This document shows positions 7,583-15,476 of a stretch of 17,625 nucleotides of DNA, piece after piece. Under the pieces are notes generated by a model that was given only the letters and a program-made list of their open reading frames with translations, had not been told where the DNA came from and did not search any database. A program made the position numbers and the translations under genes. The first letter of the stretch is position 1; every line of letters starts with the position of its first letter. This DNA comes from JBBROS01 sp963752225 (GTDB taxonomy: Bacteria > Pseudomonadota > Alphaproteobacteria > Acetobacterales > Acetobacteraceae). The stretch is from assembly GCA_963752225.1 (NCBI GenBank), contig CAVVXS010000002.1, positions 1 to 17,625 on the forward strand, in the 5' to 3' direction.

Positions 7583-9039
7583 TGGGCCGTCTCCTGGCGC
7601 ATCGGCCGGGCAGGCAGCGCGGTTTGGGCGAGCCCGAGCAGGCGCCCGAGATGGCCCGGCAGGAGCAGCGCATCCATCGTCACCAGGAACGCGGCGCTCC
7701 CGGCGAGGCTGGCCAGCGCGAGCCACTGTATTCCGCCAGGCATGGCCGCCTGCAGCGCCAGCGTGGTCGCGACCAGGGCGGCGCCGCACAAGGCGATGCG
7801 CAGGCTGCCGCCGAGCAGGGGACCGACGTCGAGCCCGGCCAGGCGTTGCAGCATCCGCAGCGAGATCGGCACCATCAGCGCGGACAGCACCGCCCAGCAC
7901 CAGCCGACTGCCTCCACCCCGAACCGGGCTGCGATCGGCAAGGCGATGCAATACAGGCCGAGCTGCCAGTAGGCCATCCGCGCGAAGGCGTCCGGCCGGC
8001 CGAGTGCGGATAGCGCCTGGCCGGAGAACGTCCATAGCGGCATGCTCAGCGCAACGAAGCTCATCGCCTGCACGACCGGCACCGCGCCCACCCATTGCGG
8101 ACCGAACACCAGCGGGATCAGGACCGGCGAGGCGAGGCCGAGCGCGGCCGCGGTCGGCAGCCATACCGTGCTCGCCATCAGCACCATCTCGGTATACGCG
8201 GCGGCAAAGCGCCGCCGGTCGGGCGCGATGCGGCTCAGCGCCGGCATCATCACCAGTTGCAGTGGGGTCATCGCCAGGATGATCAGCGCCCGGATCACCC
8301 GAAGCGCCACCGAGTAGTAGCCGACCGCGACGAAGTCCATGCTGAGGCCGACCAGCACGCTGCCAAGATCGTCTATGCAGGAGCTGATGACGCTCGCGGC
8401 CATGAAGTGCCGGCTGAAGCCGAGCAGGGTCCGGAACGCCGGCATCGAGAACAGCAGCCGCGGCCGCCAATCCGTCGAGCGCCACATGATGCCGGCGATC
8501 AGCACGGACTGCACGAACTGCGAGATCACCAGCGCCCAAACGCCAAATTCGGCCAAAGCCAGCGCCACACCTACGAGGCCGCCCACCACGCTGCCCAGGA
8601 TGGTGCGGATGGCGAAGATGCGCAGGTCGAGCGTGCGGCGGAACAGGGCGGAATGCACGCTGACTAGCGCGCGCGGCAAACACAGCAGCGACAGCCAGCG
8701 GATGAGCGGTTCGAGCAGCGGCTCGCGGAACAGCTCGACGGCAAAAGAGGCGATGACCTGCAGCCCCGCGACCATGCCGGCGGCCAGCAGCATGTTTGTC
8801 CAGAACGCGGTCGAGGTGGCCTCGTCGTCCAGCCGCTCGGCCTGGATCAGCCCGTCGCCGAAACCCTGGAACAGGATCATGTTGACCGCGCCGACGATCG
8901 CCATGCCAAGCGCATAAACGCCGAACTCGGCCGGCGACAGCAGGCGCGCGAAGACGACGAAGAACAGGAACGCCGCCGCCTGCGCCCCCGCCGTTTCCAG
9001 CGCCGCCCAGAAGGTCGCGCGCACGACCTTCTGTTTCAT
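7579..9039 (-). CDS. wzx: Wzx-type polysaccharide flippase (MOP superfamily)
   Basis: The protein has 486 residues from the ATG at 9039 (MKQKVVRATFWAALETAGAQ), the usual beginning of Wzx/RfbX-like exporters. The frame is open to 9282, but the upstream part lies antiparallel to good coding of the kinase gene and is discarded. It has about 12 hydrophobic segments throughout, with the early LLSPAEFGVYALGMAIVGA motif typical of polysaccharide_synt-type flippases. Its role is to move undecaprenyl-linked repeat units from the cytoplasmic to the periplasmic leaflet. It follows the Wzc-like gene by 56 bp and overlaps the GT32-like gene by 4 bp. The ribosome site is weak (GGGGCACGG), consistent with coupling to upstream translation. 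The family is certain; the substrate is unknown. Confidence 0.9.
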   Translation of the reverse strand: MKQKVVRATFWAALETAGAQAAAFLFFVVFARLLSPAEFGVYALGMAIVGAVNMILFQGFGDGLIQAERLDDEATSTAFWTNMLLAAGMVAGLQVIASFAVELFREPLLEPLIRWLSLLCLPRALVSVHSALFRRTLDLRIFAIRTILGSVVGGLVGVALALAEFGVWALVISQFVQSVLIAGIMWRSTDWRPRLLFSMPAFRTLLGFSRHFMAASVISSCIDDLGSVLVGLSMDFVAVGYYSVALRVIRALIILAMTPLQLVMMPALSRIAPDRRRFAAAYTEMVLMASTVWLPTAAALGLASPVLIPLVFGPQWVGAVPVVQAMSFVALSMPLWTFSGQALSALGRPDAFARMAYWQLGLYCIALPIAARFGVEAVGWCWAVLSALMVPISLRMLQRLAGLDVGPLLGGSLRIALCGAALVATTLALQAAMPGGIQWLALASLAGSAAFLVTMDALLLPGHLGRLLGLAQTALPARPMRQETAQ

Positions 9040-9095
9040 CGCGCCGTGCCCCGCGTCGCCGAGGCCGCCCGGCCCCGAGCCCGGTTGGGCGGGCG

Positions 9096-11342
9096 TCACT
9101 GCAACCGGCCCTGCACGTCGTGGTAGCGCGGCAGCTGGGGCGAGAACATCACGGCGTCGTCGTGGCCGTAGCGGGCGTGTTCGCGGTGAGACACCATCGT
9201 CAGCACGAAGCCGGCGACCTTGGCCTTTGCGGTGGCGAGCTGCTCCAATGCCAGCTCGATCGCCGAAAGCGGCGTCGAGCACCAGCGCGTCACCAGGATG
9301 GTGGCGTCGGCCGGGCGCGCCAGCAGCCAGGCGTCGCCGGCGAGCAGCACGGGCGGCGCGTCGATGATCAGCAGGTCGAAGCGGTTCTCCAATTCGCGCA
9401 ATGCAACCTCCCAGGTGCCGGTCGCCAGCAGCCGCATCGGGCTGCCATCGGCCGTACCGGCCGGCAGCATAAAAAGGTCCCAGATGCTGTTGTAGGTGTC
9501 GGCCTCGTCGGCCGGGATCTCATCGCGCAGCAGCTTAACCAGGGTGCGATCGCAGTTCAGCAGCCCCGCCGCTGCCGAGATCCGGCGCGTGCGCAGGTCG
9601 GCATCGACCAGCAGCACGCGTAGCCCGCGATCCTTGGCGACCTTGGCCAAGGCGATCGCCGCCCGCGTCTTGCCTTCGCGCGGCAAGGCCGAGGTGATCA
9701 CGATGCTGGCCGGGGTCATGCCGTTGCGCGGCAGCAGCACCCGCGCCAGAATCTGCGCCGCGGCCTCGTCGAAGGCGCGTGCCAGGCGGCGGTTGCCTTT
9801 CGGCACCTGCGGCAGCATGCCGAGCCGGGTCTGCGGACCGCCCGGCAAGTCGTTGAGGCTGTGCACGCCGCGACGCGCGCTGTCGCGGATCATCGCCGCC
9901 AGCGTGGCGAGCCCGAGCGACAACGTGAGCGCGGCCGGGAACAGCACCGCCTTGTTGGGCGAGGCTGGGCGCAGCGGCACGACCGCGCTCGTCAGGATGC
10001 GGGCGCCCGAGGTCTGGTAGGTCAGTTCGGGGTCGGTCTGGCGGGCGCGGGTGAGGAAGTTGGCGTAAACCTCTCGGTCGGCGCTGGCGGCGCGTTCCAA
10101 CGCCTGGGCCTGGGCGTTGGCGGTGTCCGACGCCCCAATCCGGTTGGTGAGGTCGGCCAGGGTCGCTTCCAGCCGCTGCTCGGTGGCGAGCCCCACCGAG
10201 GCCTTCTTGCGCAACGTCTGCCGGATCCGTTCGCGTTCGATGTCGATGGAGCGGGTCAGGTCTGCCACCTGCGCCCGCGCCGACATCACGCCCGGCATCG
10301 ACGCGCCGCCGGTTGTCTGCAACTCGGCCAGCCGCGCGGTCGCGGTCGCCAACTGCTCGCGCAGCCGGGCCAGCAATTGCGGCCCGTTGGGCGAATTGAG
10401 CTGGTCCAGCTCGGCTCCGTAATTGCCGTCGGTCTGCGACAGGATGCGCTCGGTCTCGAGCCGCGCCTGCCGGGCCTTGGTCAGGTCCATGCTGACCTGG
10501 GTGACCTGCTCCTGGCTGATGGTGCTGTCCTTGCCGCGAACCAGCCCGTTGGCGTGGCGGAACTGCTCGTAGGCCAGGGCGGAACGGGTGGCGCGATCGC
10601 GCAACTCCGACACGCGCTGCTCGATCCAGCGGTGCGCCTCGGCGGTCGACACGTCCTTCATGCTGGTCAAGGCTTCGAGATAGGCGTCGGCAACCGCATT
10701 TGCGAGCCGCGCGGCGGTCACCGGATTGCCCGACTGCGCAACGATACGGATCACGCGCGACACGCCGACCGGGTTCACCGAGAGTCGGGAGCGCAGGGCC
10801 ATGACGGTCTCCGCCCGCTTGCGGTGGGGCCCGGCCAGCACGGCGTTGTCGGTGCCGGGCTGGCCGAGCAACCGCGCGGCGTCCAACTGCCAACCCTGCG
10901 GCAAAAACGGGATCAGCATAGCCAGCCTCAGGCCGAGTTGGAGGCCGGGCCACGGGCTGTATTCGGGATCGTGCACGAGGTCGAGGCGGTTGACGACGGT
11001 GGACAGCACCTCCTCAGAGAGAAGCAGTTCAACCTCGTTCGCGAGCGTGTCCGGCCCGAACGTGGCCTCGCGCAACGCGTCGTCGCCACGAGCGGCGCTG
11101 GGACGGTCGCCCTGGAAGATCACTGCGCTCGTGGCATGGTAGGTCGGGCGCATGGTAAGGATGGCGAGGGTCGAGGCCGCCATCAGGAGCGCTGACACCG
11201 CTCCGATCAGCAAGGTCCGGCGCCGCAAGCAACCCCACACGTCCCAAGCCGGTGACGGCCTCAGCCTGACTTCCGTGACGCGACCGCCTGCCGGGTCGGC
11301 GCCGTCGTAGGCGACGCTGCCGCTGCGTACTAGGGAGTCCAT
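9096..11342 (-). CDS. wzc: Wzc-like chain-length determinant with tyrosine-kinase (BY-kinase) domain
   Basis: The protein has 748 residues. A short cytoplasmic N-terminus is followed by TM1 (about 43-64), a long periplasmic Wzz-type region with coiled-coil helices (about 225-430), TM2 (about 464-486, after the PLRPASPNKAVLFP motif that precedes TM2 in this family), and a cytoplasmic kinase domain. That domain has Walker A SALPREGKT (551-559), Walker A' VLLVDADLR (576-584) and Walker B LLIIDAPP (657-664). It controls EPS chain length and export by cycles of autophosphorylation and oligomer change. The C-terminal tail has only Y725 and Y740, fewer than the tyrosine cluster in classic Wzc. The ATG at 11342 has GGAG about 11 bases upstream. 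It lies 90 bp downstream of the GT26 gene. No OPX partner is in the window. Confidence 0.92.
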   Translation of the reverse strand: MDSLVRSGSVAYDGADPAGGRVTEVRLRPSPAWDVWGCLRRRTLLIGAVSALLMAASTLAILTMRPTYHATSAVIFQGDRPSAARGDDALREATFGPDTLANEVELLLSEEVLSTVVNRLDLVHDPEYSPWPGLQLGLRLAMLIPFLPQGWQLDAARLLGQPGTDNAVLAGPHRKRAETVMALRSRLSVNPVGVSRVIRIVAQSGNPVTAARLANAVADAYLEALTSMKDVSTAEAHRWIEQRVSELRDRATRSALAYEQFRHANGLVRGKDSTISQEQVTQVSMDLTKARQARLETERILSQTDGNYGAELDQLNSPNGPQLLARLREQLATATARLAELQTTGGASMPGVMSARAQVADLTRSIDIERERIRQTLRKKASVGLATEQRLEATLADLTNRIGASDTANAQAQALERAASADREVYANFLTRARQTDPELTYQTSGARILTSAVVPLRPASPNKAVLFPAALTLSLGLATLAAMIRDSARRGVHSLNDLPGGPQTRLGMLPQVPKGNRRLARAFDEAAAQILARVLLPRNGMTPASIVITSALPREGKTRAAIALAKVAKDRGLRVLLVDADLRTRRISAAAGLLNCDRTLVKLLRDEIPADEADTYNSIWDLFMLPAGTADGSPMRLLATGTWEVALRELENRFDLLIIDAPPVLLAGDAWLLARPADATILVTRWCSTPLSAIELALEQLATAKAKVAGFVLTMVSHREHARYGHDDAVMFSPQLPRYHDVQGRLQ

Positions 11343-11432
11343 GGGGCCGTGCCGCTCCTATGAGGTCGGGAAGGAGCCGGCACCCTGAGCTCACAATCGG
11401 GTAGAGCCCCAAGCTGGATTGCCGGCATCGTG

Positions 11433-12350
11433 TTACCGTTTCGCGATCGTGGCGCACAGCCTAGCGGCGAACCAGCCGTAGTCGAGCAAATATCGGCGCC
11501 ACAGCCGCCCCGGCTCGCTGGCGAGGCGGTAAACCCATCGCAGGTTCATCCGATCCACCCAGCGCGGGTAGTACTCTAGGCGATACTGCAGCTGATCGAG
11601 GAACCCGCCGCAGGTGAAGCCGAGTCCGCGCCAGCCATGGGCTCGAACCTTTAGCAGGAACGCCTCTTGCGCCGCTCCGCCCATGCCGCAGATCAGGATG
11701 TGAGGCCGCAGGGCCACGACCTGCTGGACCGTGAACTCGAGGTCGCCGTAGCCGTCGAACACGCCGGTCATTATTAGGCCGGGAAAATGCGCGGTCAGAC
11801 GGTCGCGCGCGCCGGCTGCAATCCCGGGGGCGCCGCCGACCAGTACGACGTCAAGGTCATGCAGGCACGCGTGCTCGAAGACGAGCGGGGCGAGCGACGT
11901 CATGTCGAAGCTGACGCGGCGGGCCGGCAGGCCGTGCAGCAGGAAGAGCGCCAGGCACATGCCGATTCCGTCGGGCAGCACGAGGTCGAACACGTGCAGG
12001 TCGCGGCGGAACGCGGCCGACCGCCGGGCCAACAGCGTGCTGGCCGGATTGGCGAAGGTCACCAGCGCGTCGCCCTTGCCCGCCCGGGTCAACAGGCTCA
12101 GCACGGCCTCCGGGGCCGGGCAACCCGGTGCGAGCATCGCGTGCACCGGGATGCCGACCGCCTCGGTTAACAACAAACCGATCCGATCGCGCCCAAAACG
12201 TGGTATCGCCACGTCGTGCGTCGCCGAATCCGAAAGGTGGTCCGAAGTTACTAGGGATCGGCCAGGTAACAACCGCGCCATCTCCCGATCGGAACGCGCA
12301 GAATCGCTGCCCGTTTTGTTTTGAAAGGCGGCGGTATCTAATATCGCCAT
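11433..12350 (-). CDS. WecG/TagA/CpsF family glycosyltransferase (GT26)
   Basis: The protein has 305 residues from the ATG at 12350 (MAILDTAAF). The frame extends to a TTG at 12437, but that start has no support, and a second internal ATG at residue 24 is also possible. Family marks are LVTFANPASTLLARRS (96-111), VLPDGIGMCLAL (124-135), VVLVGGAPGIA (168-178), PHILICGMGGAAQEAFL (216-232), and the C-terminal RWVYRLASEPGRLWRRYL (271-288), which anchors these enzymes to the membrane face. The canonical PKQE motif is replaced by AAQE. It transfers a sugar (N-acetyl-mannosaminuronate or a related donor in known members) to a lipid-linked acceptor. It lies between the GH5 and the Wzc-like gene in the same direction. 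Confidence 0.87.
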   Translation of the reverse strand: MAILDTAAFQNKTGSDSARSDREMARLLPGRSLVTSDHLSDSATHDVAIPRFGRDRIGLLLTEAVGIPVHAMLAPGCPAPEAVLSLLTRAGKGDALVTFANPASTLLARRSAAFRRDLHVFDLVLPDGIGMCLALFLLHGLPARRVSFDMTSLAPLVFEHACLHDLDVVLVGGAPGIAAGARDRLTAHFPGLIMTGVFDGYGDLEFTVQQVVALRPHILICGMGGAAQEAFLLKVRAHGWRGLGFTCGGFLDQLQYRLEYYPRWVDRMNLRWVYRLASEPGRLWRRYLLDYGWFAARLCATIAKR

Positions 12351-12482
12351 GTGGTCGTCCACGTTTCGTTGTCGCAGTATCTCTATCAGCGGCGGCGGCG
12401 TGCCACATGGACCAAACCATTCGTTCGGCCAAACCAACTGATTTAGATCAAAGGATCGATCAAAGAGCCACTTCGGACCTAA
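12351..12482 (-). promoter_or_regulatory. Leader of the GT26 gene with GATCAAAG direct repeats
   Basis: This 132-bp gap upstream of the GT26 start is less GC-rich than its surroundings. GATCAAAG occurs at 12446-12453 and again at 12458-12465, separated by GATC (on the transcribed minus strand CTTTGATC-GATC-CTTTGATC), a spacing of 12 bp. The gap could hold an internal promoter; no -35/-10 pair is clear. Confidence 0.3.
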
Positions 12483-13727
12483 TCAGCGGCCGATCTGCGG
12501 GCGAAACAGCAGTCGGTCGGTGGCGACGATCTGCTGCGGGCGGTAACGACCGCGCCCCCATGCCGATTGCAGTCCGTTCGGGTTGGCGTCTTCGGCTTCG
12601 CTGCCGATCGTCCACCAGGAGCCGGAAAGCGGTGGCTCAAACCCGTTCATGTAGTCGAGCAGCGTGTCTGCCCACGCCTCGGCGCTGCCGCCGGGACCGG
12701 GGTTGCTAGCACCGAGCTCGCCGATCCAGATCGGCGCAATGCCGCGGCGGGCAAGGAAGCCCCAGCCCGCCTCGTAGCGGGCAGTCGCCGCCGGGCCGCT
12801 GTCCGGCGACACGGCGCCAATTTCGGTTGGGTAGACATGGACGGAATAGACGACCTTGCCTGGCGTGCGGAGATCGACCGGCTTGGCCAAGACCGGGCGC
12901 AGATCGCCCTCCGGCGCGTCCCCGCGGACGTCTTGCAGACCCTCGCAGATGATCAGCACGCCTGGGTTGAGCGCCCCGATGGCGTTGCCGACATCGACGT
13001 ACATCGCCCAGATGTCGGTCGGACCGCCTTCGCCCCAGTTGGCACCGTGCGGCTCGTTGTGCAGGTCGAAGCCGATCACGGTGGGGTCACCAGCGTAACG
13101 CCTAGCGAAACGGAGCCAGTTCGCCTTAAAGCGGGCCGCTGTGACGGTCCCGCGATTGCCGGCGCCGTCGGTTCCGTCCGAGCCCGGGCCGGTGTCGAAC
13201 CAAAGCCCGTTCGGCTGCTGGCCGCCGCCGCCATCGTTGGTGTGATGATCGAAAATGACTTTGAGGCCGATCGAGCCGGCGTAGCGGACAATCCGGCCGA
13301 AGATGTCCCAGGTCGTCAAACCGACCAAGTCGCGGTTGCGCCGAAAATCGATGGTGCCGCTTTCGACCCGGTTCAGCGGTTGCGCGTCCAGGTTGACGTC
13401 GGACCACGGGATACGGACGGTGTTGAGACCGGCGTCGACGATGCTTTCGCAGATCGCGCGGTAGCTGGCCGCCCACAAGCCATGCAGGGCGTGGCCGGCC
13501 GGACCGTCGGTGCCGTTCCAGCCGATCGAGGCGACCCGCACTGGCCGGCCAGCGGCGTCGACGAGCGAACTGCCGCGCGTGGTCAGCCAGCCGCGCGGCA
13601 ACAGGAAGCCGCCGCGGGCCGCCGGCAGAAACGGAGCGGCGTGTTGCGCCGTCCCCGTGATGTCGACAGGGCGGTCCGGCACGAGCGCCGCACCGCCGCC
13701 CAGCAGCAAGCTTCGCCTAGTGGGCAC
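12483..13727 (-). CDS. GH5-family glycanase (cellulase-like) with TAT-like leader
   Basis: The protein has 414 residues from a GTG at 13727. The N-terminus MPTRRSLLLGGGAALV has a twin-arginine-like motif (T-R-R-S-L-L) and a short hydrophobic run, suggesting export through the TAT route; the leader is short, so export is inferred. The body is a GH5 (beta/alpha)8 barrel. It carries DHHTND (160-165), the acid/base Glu in LHNEPHG (E225), HVYP (297-300), the nucleophile Glu in WIGELGA (E337), and SGSWWTIG (368-375). It hydrolyses beta-1,4-type glucan or a similar polymer; in an EPS locus it probably trims or releases the nascent polysaccharide, as BcsZ-type enzymes do for cellulose. The start is 10 bp after the polymerase stop, so it sits in the same operon. 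No carbohydrate-binding module is attached. Confidence 0.87.
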   Translation of the reverse strand: MPTRRSLLLGGGAALVPDRPVDITGTAQHAAPFLPAARGGFLLPRGWLTTRGSSLVDAAGRPVRVASIGWNGTDGPAGHALHGLWAASYRAICESIVDAGLNTVRIPWSDVNLDAQPLNRVESGTIDFRRNRDLVGLTTWDIFGRIVRYAGSIGLKVIFDHHTNDGGGGQQPNGLWFDTGPGSDGTDGAGNRGTVTAARFKANWLRFARRYAGDPTVIGFDLHNEPHGANWGEGGPTDIWAMYVDVGNAIGALNPGVLIICEGLQDVRGDAPEGDLRPVLAKPVDLRTPGKVVYSVHVYPTEIGAVSPDSGPAATARYEAGWGFLARRGIAPIWIGELGASNPGPGGSAEAWADTLLDYMNGFEPPLSGSWWTIGSEAEDANPNGLQSAWGRGRYRPQQIVATDRLLFRPQIGR

Positions 13728-13737
13728 GCCGCTTGGC

Positions 13738-15238
13738 TCAGCCCGGGGCCAGACGCAGCGGCCGCACCGTCACGCACTGGTCCCGTGGTTCGGCCGCAGT
13801 GAATACTTTTGCGACGAGGAACGCAAACAGCACCGACAGGAAATTGGTCGAACGCAGAAAGTAAGTCTCAGTCAGGTTGATGGTGAAGAACATGACCATA
13901 AACACGATCGTCATCTCGACACTCAGCCGCTGACCTCTCGGCGTAACTGCGAGCAGATAGTGCAGGCGCGAAGTGAGTTTCAGCGCTGTGATGGTGAATA
14001 GGGTCAGGCCGACTATCCCGGTTTCCATGATAATCGCCACGTAGCCGTCGTGGTAGTTGTCCAGCACCCAGCCATGCAAGCGGAAGTATGAGTAGTATAT
14101 GTCTGGATTGGTCCAGAAGCCGTTCAGTCCGTAGCCAAGAAGTGGGCGATCTCGCCACATCCCCAACGCAAACTGCCAGATAAACGTACAGTTCGGTGAA
14201 GTTGAGATCATAGTCCAAAATCTCGATCGACTGCCTTCCGCTCCATGCAAAATACAAAATGTTGGCAACAGCCAAGGCGATGTCGATCCAGAATACGCTG
14301 ATGACAATGAAAGCCAACCGGGGGTAGCGCCGAGCCACGACCAGGCTGACGACCGCGAGCAGGGCGATCACGCCGGCGCCGCGGGACCCAGAGCCGAGCA
14401 GGCAGGCTAGGCCGAGCACTCCCAGTGCCGCGTCGCGCCACGTGCAGCGTTCGGCGATCCGCAGCGACGCGATGCCGAGAAACATCGCCGACGCCATGCC
14501 CAGGCCTTGCTTAGAGGCGAATACGCCTTGCCAGTTGCCGACGTGCTGCCATTCGCGTTGCACGATCCCGACCGTCGGCACAAAGGCCACCAAAAGCGCG
14601 GAGGCCAGCAGCAGGACGCCGAGACCGTAGTAAACGCAGGCGAACATTTCCTCAGTCGTCACCATCGACGTCGTGCGCCAAGCGCCATAGCAGGTGATGA
14701 AGACAGCGGCGGCCTTCGGCATCGTGTCCATGGGATTGTCGCTCCAGGCCGCGGATGCGACTACCCACAGAAGCAAGATCGCGGGACATTTCATGCGCCG
14801 CAGTGGCAGGGTCAGCTTTGCGGTGCCAGGCAGGAACGAGAGCACGGTGAGCAGCAGCCACAGGCTCAAGGAGGCGATCTGCGGGCGCAGGTCGGCGGCC
14901 TGCTGCACCGCCTCGTCTTCGGTCAACCCGGAGAAGGCGATGTTGTAAGTTTCGATCGACGCCAGGATAATCAGAACGACACACACAAGTACAACGTATC
15001 GAACCGCTGCCGCCCTGATCATTCCGCTCGGCCACTCGCGGCCGCGACGGCTGCATCGTGTTGTGGCCGGCGGCTGGTCAGGCCGAGGTCGTGATTTCGG
15101 CCTGAGAAGCACGGCGGGCAGTCGCCGCAAGTGCAAGCCGTGCCCCATCCGAGGCGCCATGGTGTAGTCTGCCGCATTGCCCATCGACCTCAAGAACAGG
15201 GCCGTTCGCTTACGAACCAGCCGCTTGCCGAGTAGCAT
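13738..15238 (-). pseudogene. Wzy/O-antigen-ligase-like polymerase, single-base frameshift
   Basis: Two minus-strand frames together make one polytopic membrane protein. From the ATG at 15238 (or more likely the ATG at 15022, MIRAAAVRYVVLVCVVLII, just before the first membrane helix) the frame shows many hydrophobic segments and family features such as AWSDNP, NWQGVFASKQGLGMASAMFL and GSGSRGAG, as in ExoQ/WaaL-type proteins. It runs to ILDYDLNFTE and then turns to nonsense. The other frame picks up immediately with TFIWQFALGMWRDRPLLGYG and LNGFWTNPDIYY, then further helices, and ends at 13738. The break is at about 14187-14200. The total of 1501 bases is one more than a multiple of three, which fits a single inserted base and an intact length of about 499 residues. 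The protein polymerises flipped repeat units in the periplasm. Either it is broken, or the extra base is a sequence error. The first about 70 residues from 15238 are Arg-rich and may not be translated. Confidence 0.8.
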
Positions 15239-15381
15239 GGTTCAGGGATCTCGCCAAGAGCAGACGAGAGCATCCGGAGTTCGCAGCGAAAGTTTCTAGA
15301 CATTTTCAAATCAAATTTGGGTTCAATCGAACACGAACGCATGCTCTAAATCACCCGCAGTCATGGTGGACAGCTACTCAC

Positions 15382-15404
15382 TATAGATCAGTCAGTATAG
15401 GTCA
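15382..15404. repeat. Imperfect direct repeats TATAGATCA / TATAGGTCA
   Basis: TATAGATCA (15382-15390) and TATAGGTCA (15396-15404) match at 8 of 9 positions with a 14-bp offset. They overlap the inverted repeat in the divergent promoter region and could be tandem binding sites for a regulator. Confidence 0.4.
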
Positions 15405-15414
15405 TTACTGACTG
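15389..15414. promoter_or_regulatory. Perfect inverted repeat, CAGTCAGTA - 8 bp - TACTGACTG
   Basis: The arms 15389-15397 and 15406-15414 are perfect complements around the 8-base spacer TAGGTCAT. The location about 60 bp upstream of the + strand start and inside the divergent promoter favours an operator over a terminator. It is a candidate site for a dimeric regulator controlling both directions. Confidence 0.5.
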
Positions 15415-15463
15415 TAGCGGGCGGCGGTGTGGCCGCTAGACTTCGCCGTCAAGGCCGGTTTTC

Positions 15464-15470
15464 AAGGGGA
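15464..15470 (+). promoter_or_regulatory. Ribosome binding site AAGGGGA that decides the TTG start at 15477
   Basis: AAGGGGA lies 6 bases before TTG at 15477. The alternative GTG at 15429 has no comparable site and would add an Arg-rich 16-residue extension that is neither a signal peptide nor part of the glycosidase fold. Confidence 0.6.
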
Positions 15471-15476
15471 AAGTCA

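Larger units (their letters stand above)
15239..15476. promoter_or_regulatory. Divergent promoter region between the polymerase and the GH5-CBM60 gene
   Basis: This spacer is clearly richer in A and T at 15290-15415 than the rest of the window. It must drive the large minus-strand EPS run and the + strand glycosidase. It contains the inverted repeat at 15389-15414 and the direct repeats at 15382-15404. I cannot point to a confident -35/-10 pair on either strand. Confidence 0.55.

Noticed and set aside
7583..8683. Long extension of the GT32-like frame upstream, overlapping the flippase gene
   Set aside because: Arg/Gly/Ala-rich shadow of the flippase coding frame; the ATG at 7582 gives the family start and a 4-bp overlap.
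9861..11195. Long + strand open frame opposite the Wzc-like gene (444 codons), and similar ones at 3172-4116 and 12567-13802
   Set aside because: Antisense shadows caused by high GC; no domain motifs, and low-complexity composition.
569..11421. 13-bp word CCAAGCTGGATTG shared by 569-581 and 11409-11421
   Set aside because: A shared 13-mer is expected by chance in a window of this size, and the flanks do not match.
12351..12437. TTG start at 12437 for the GT26 gene
   Set aside because: No ribosome site, and the extension does not resemble the family N-terminus; the ATG at 12350 is preferred.
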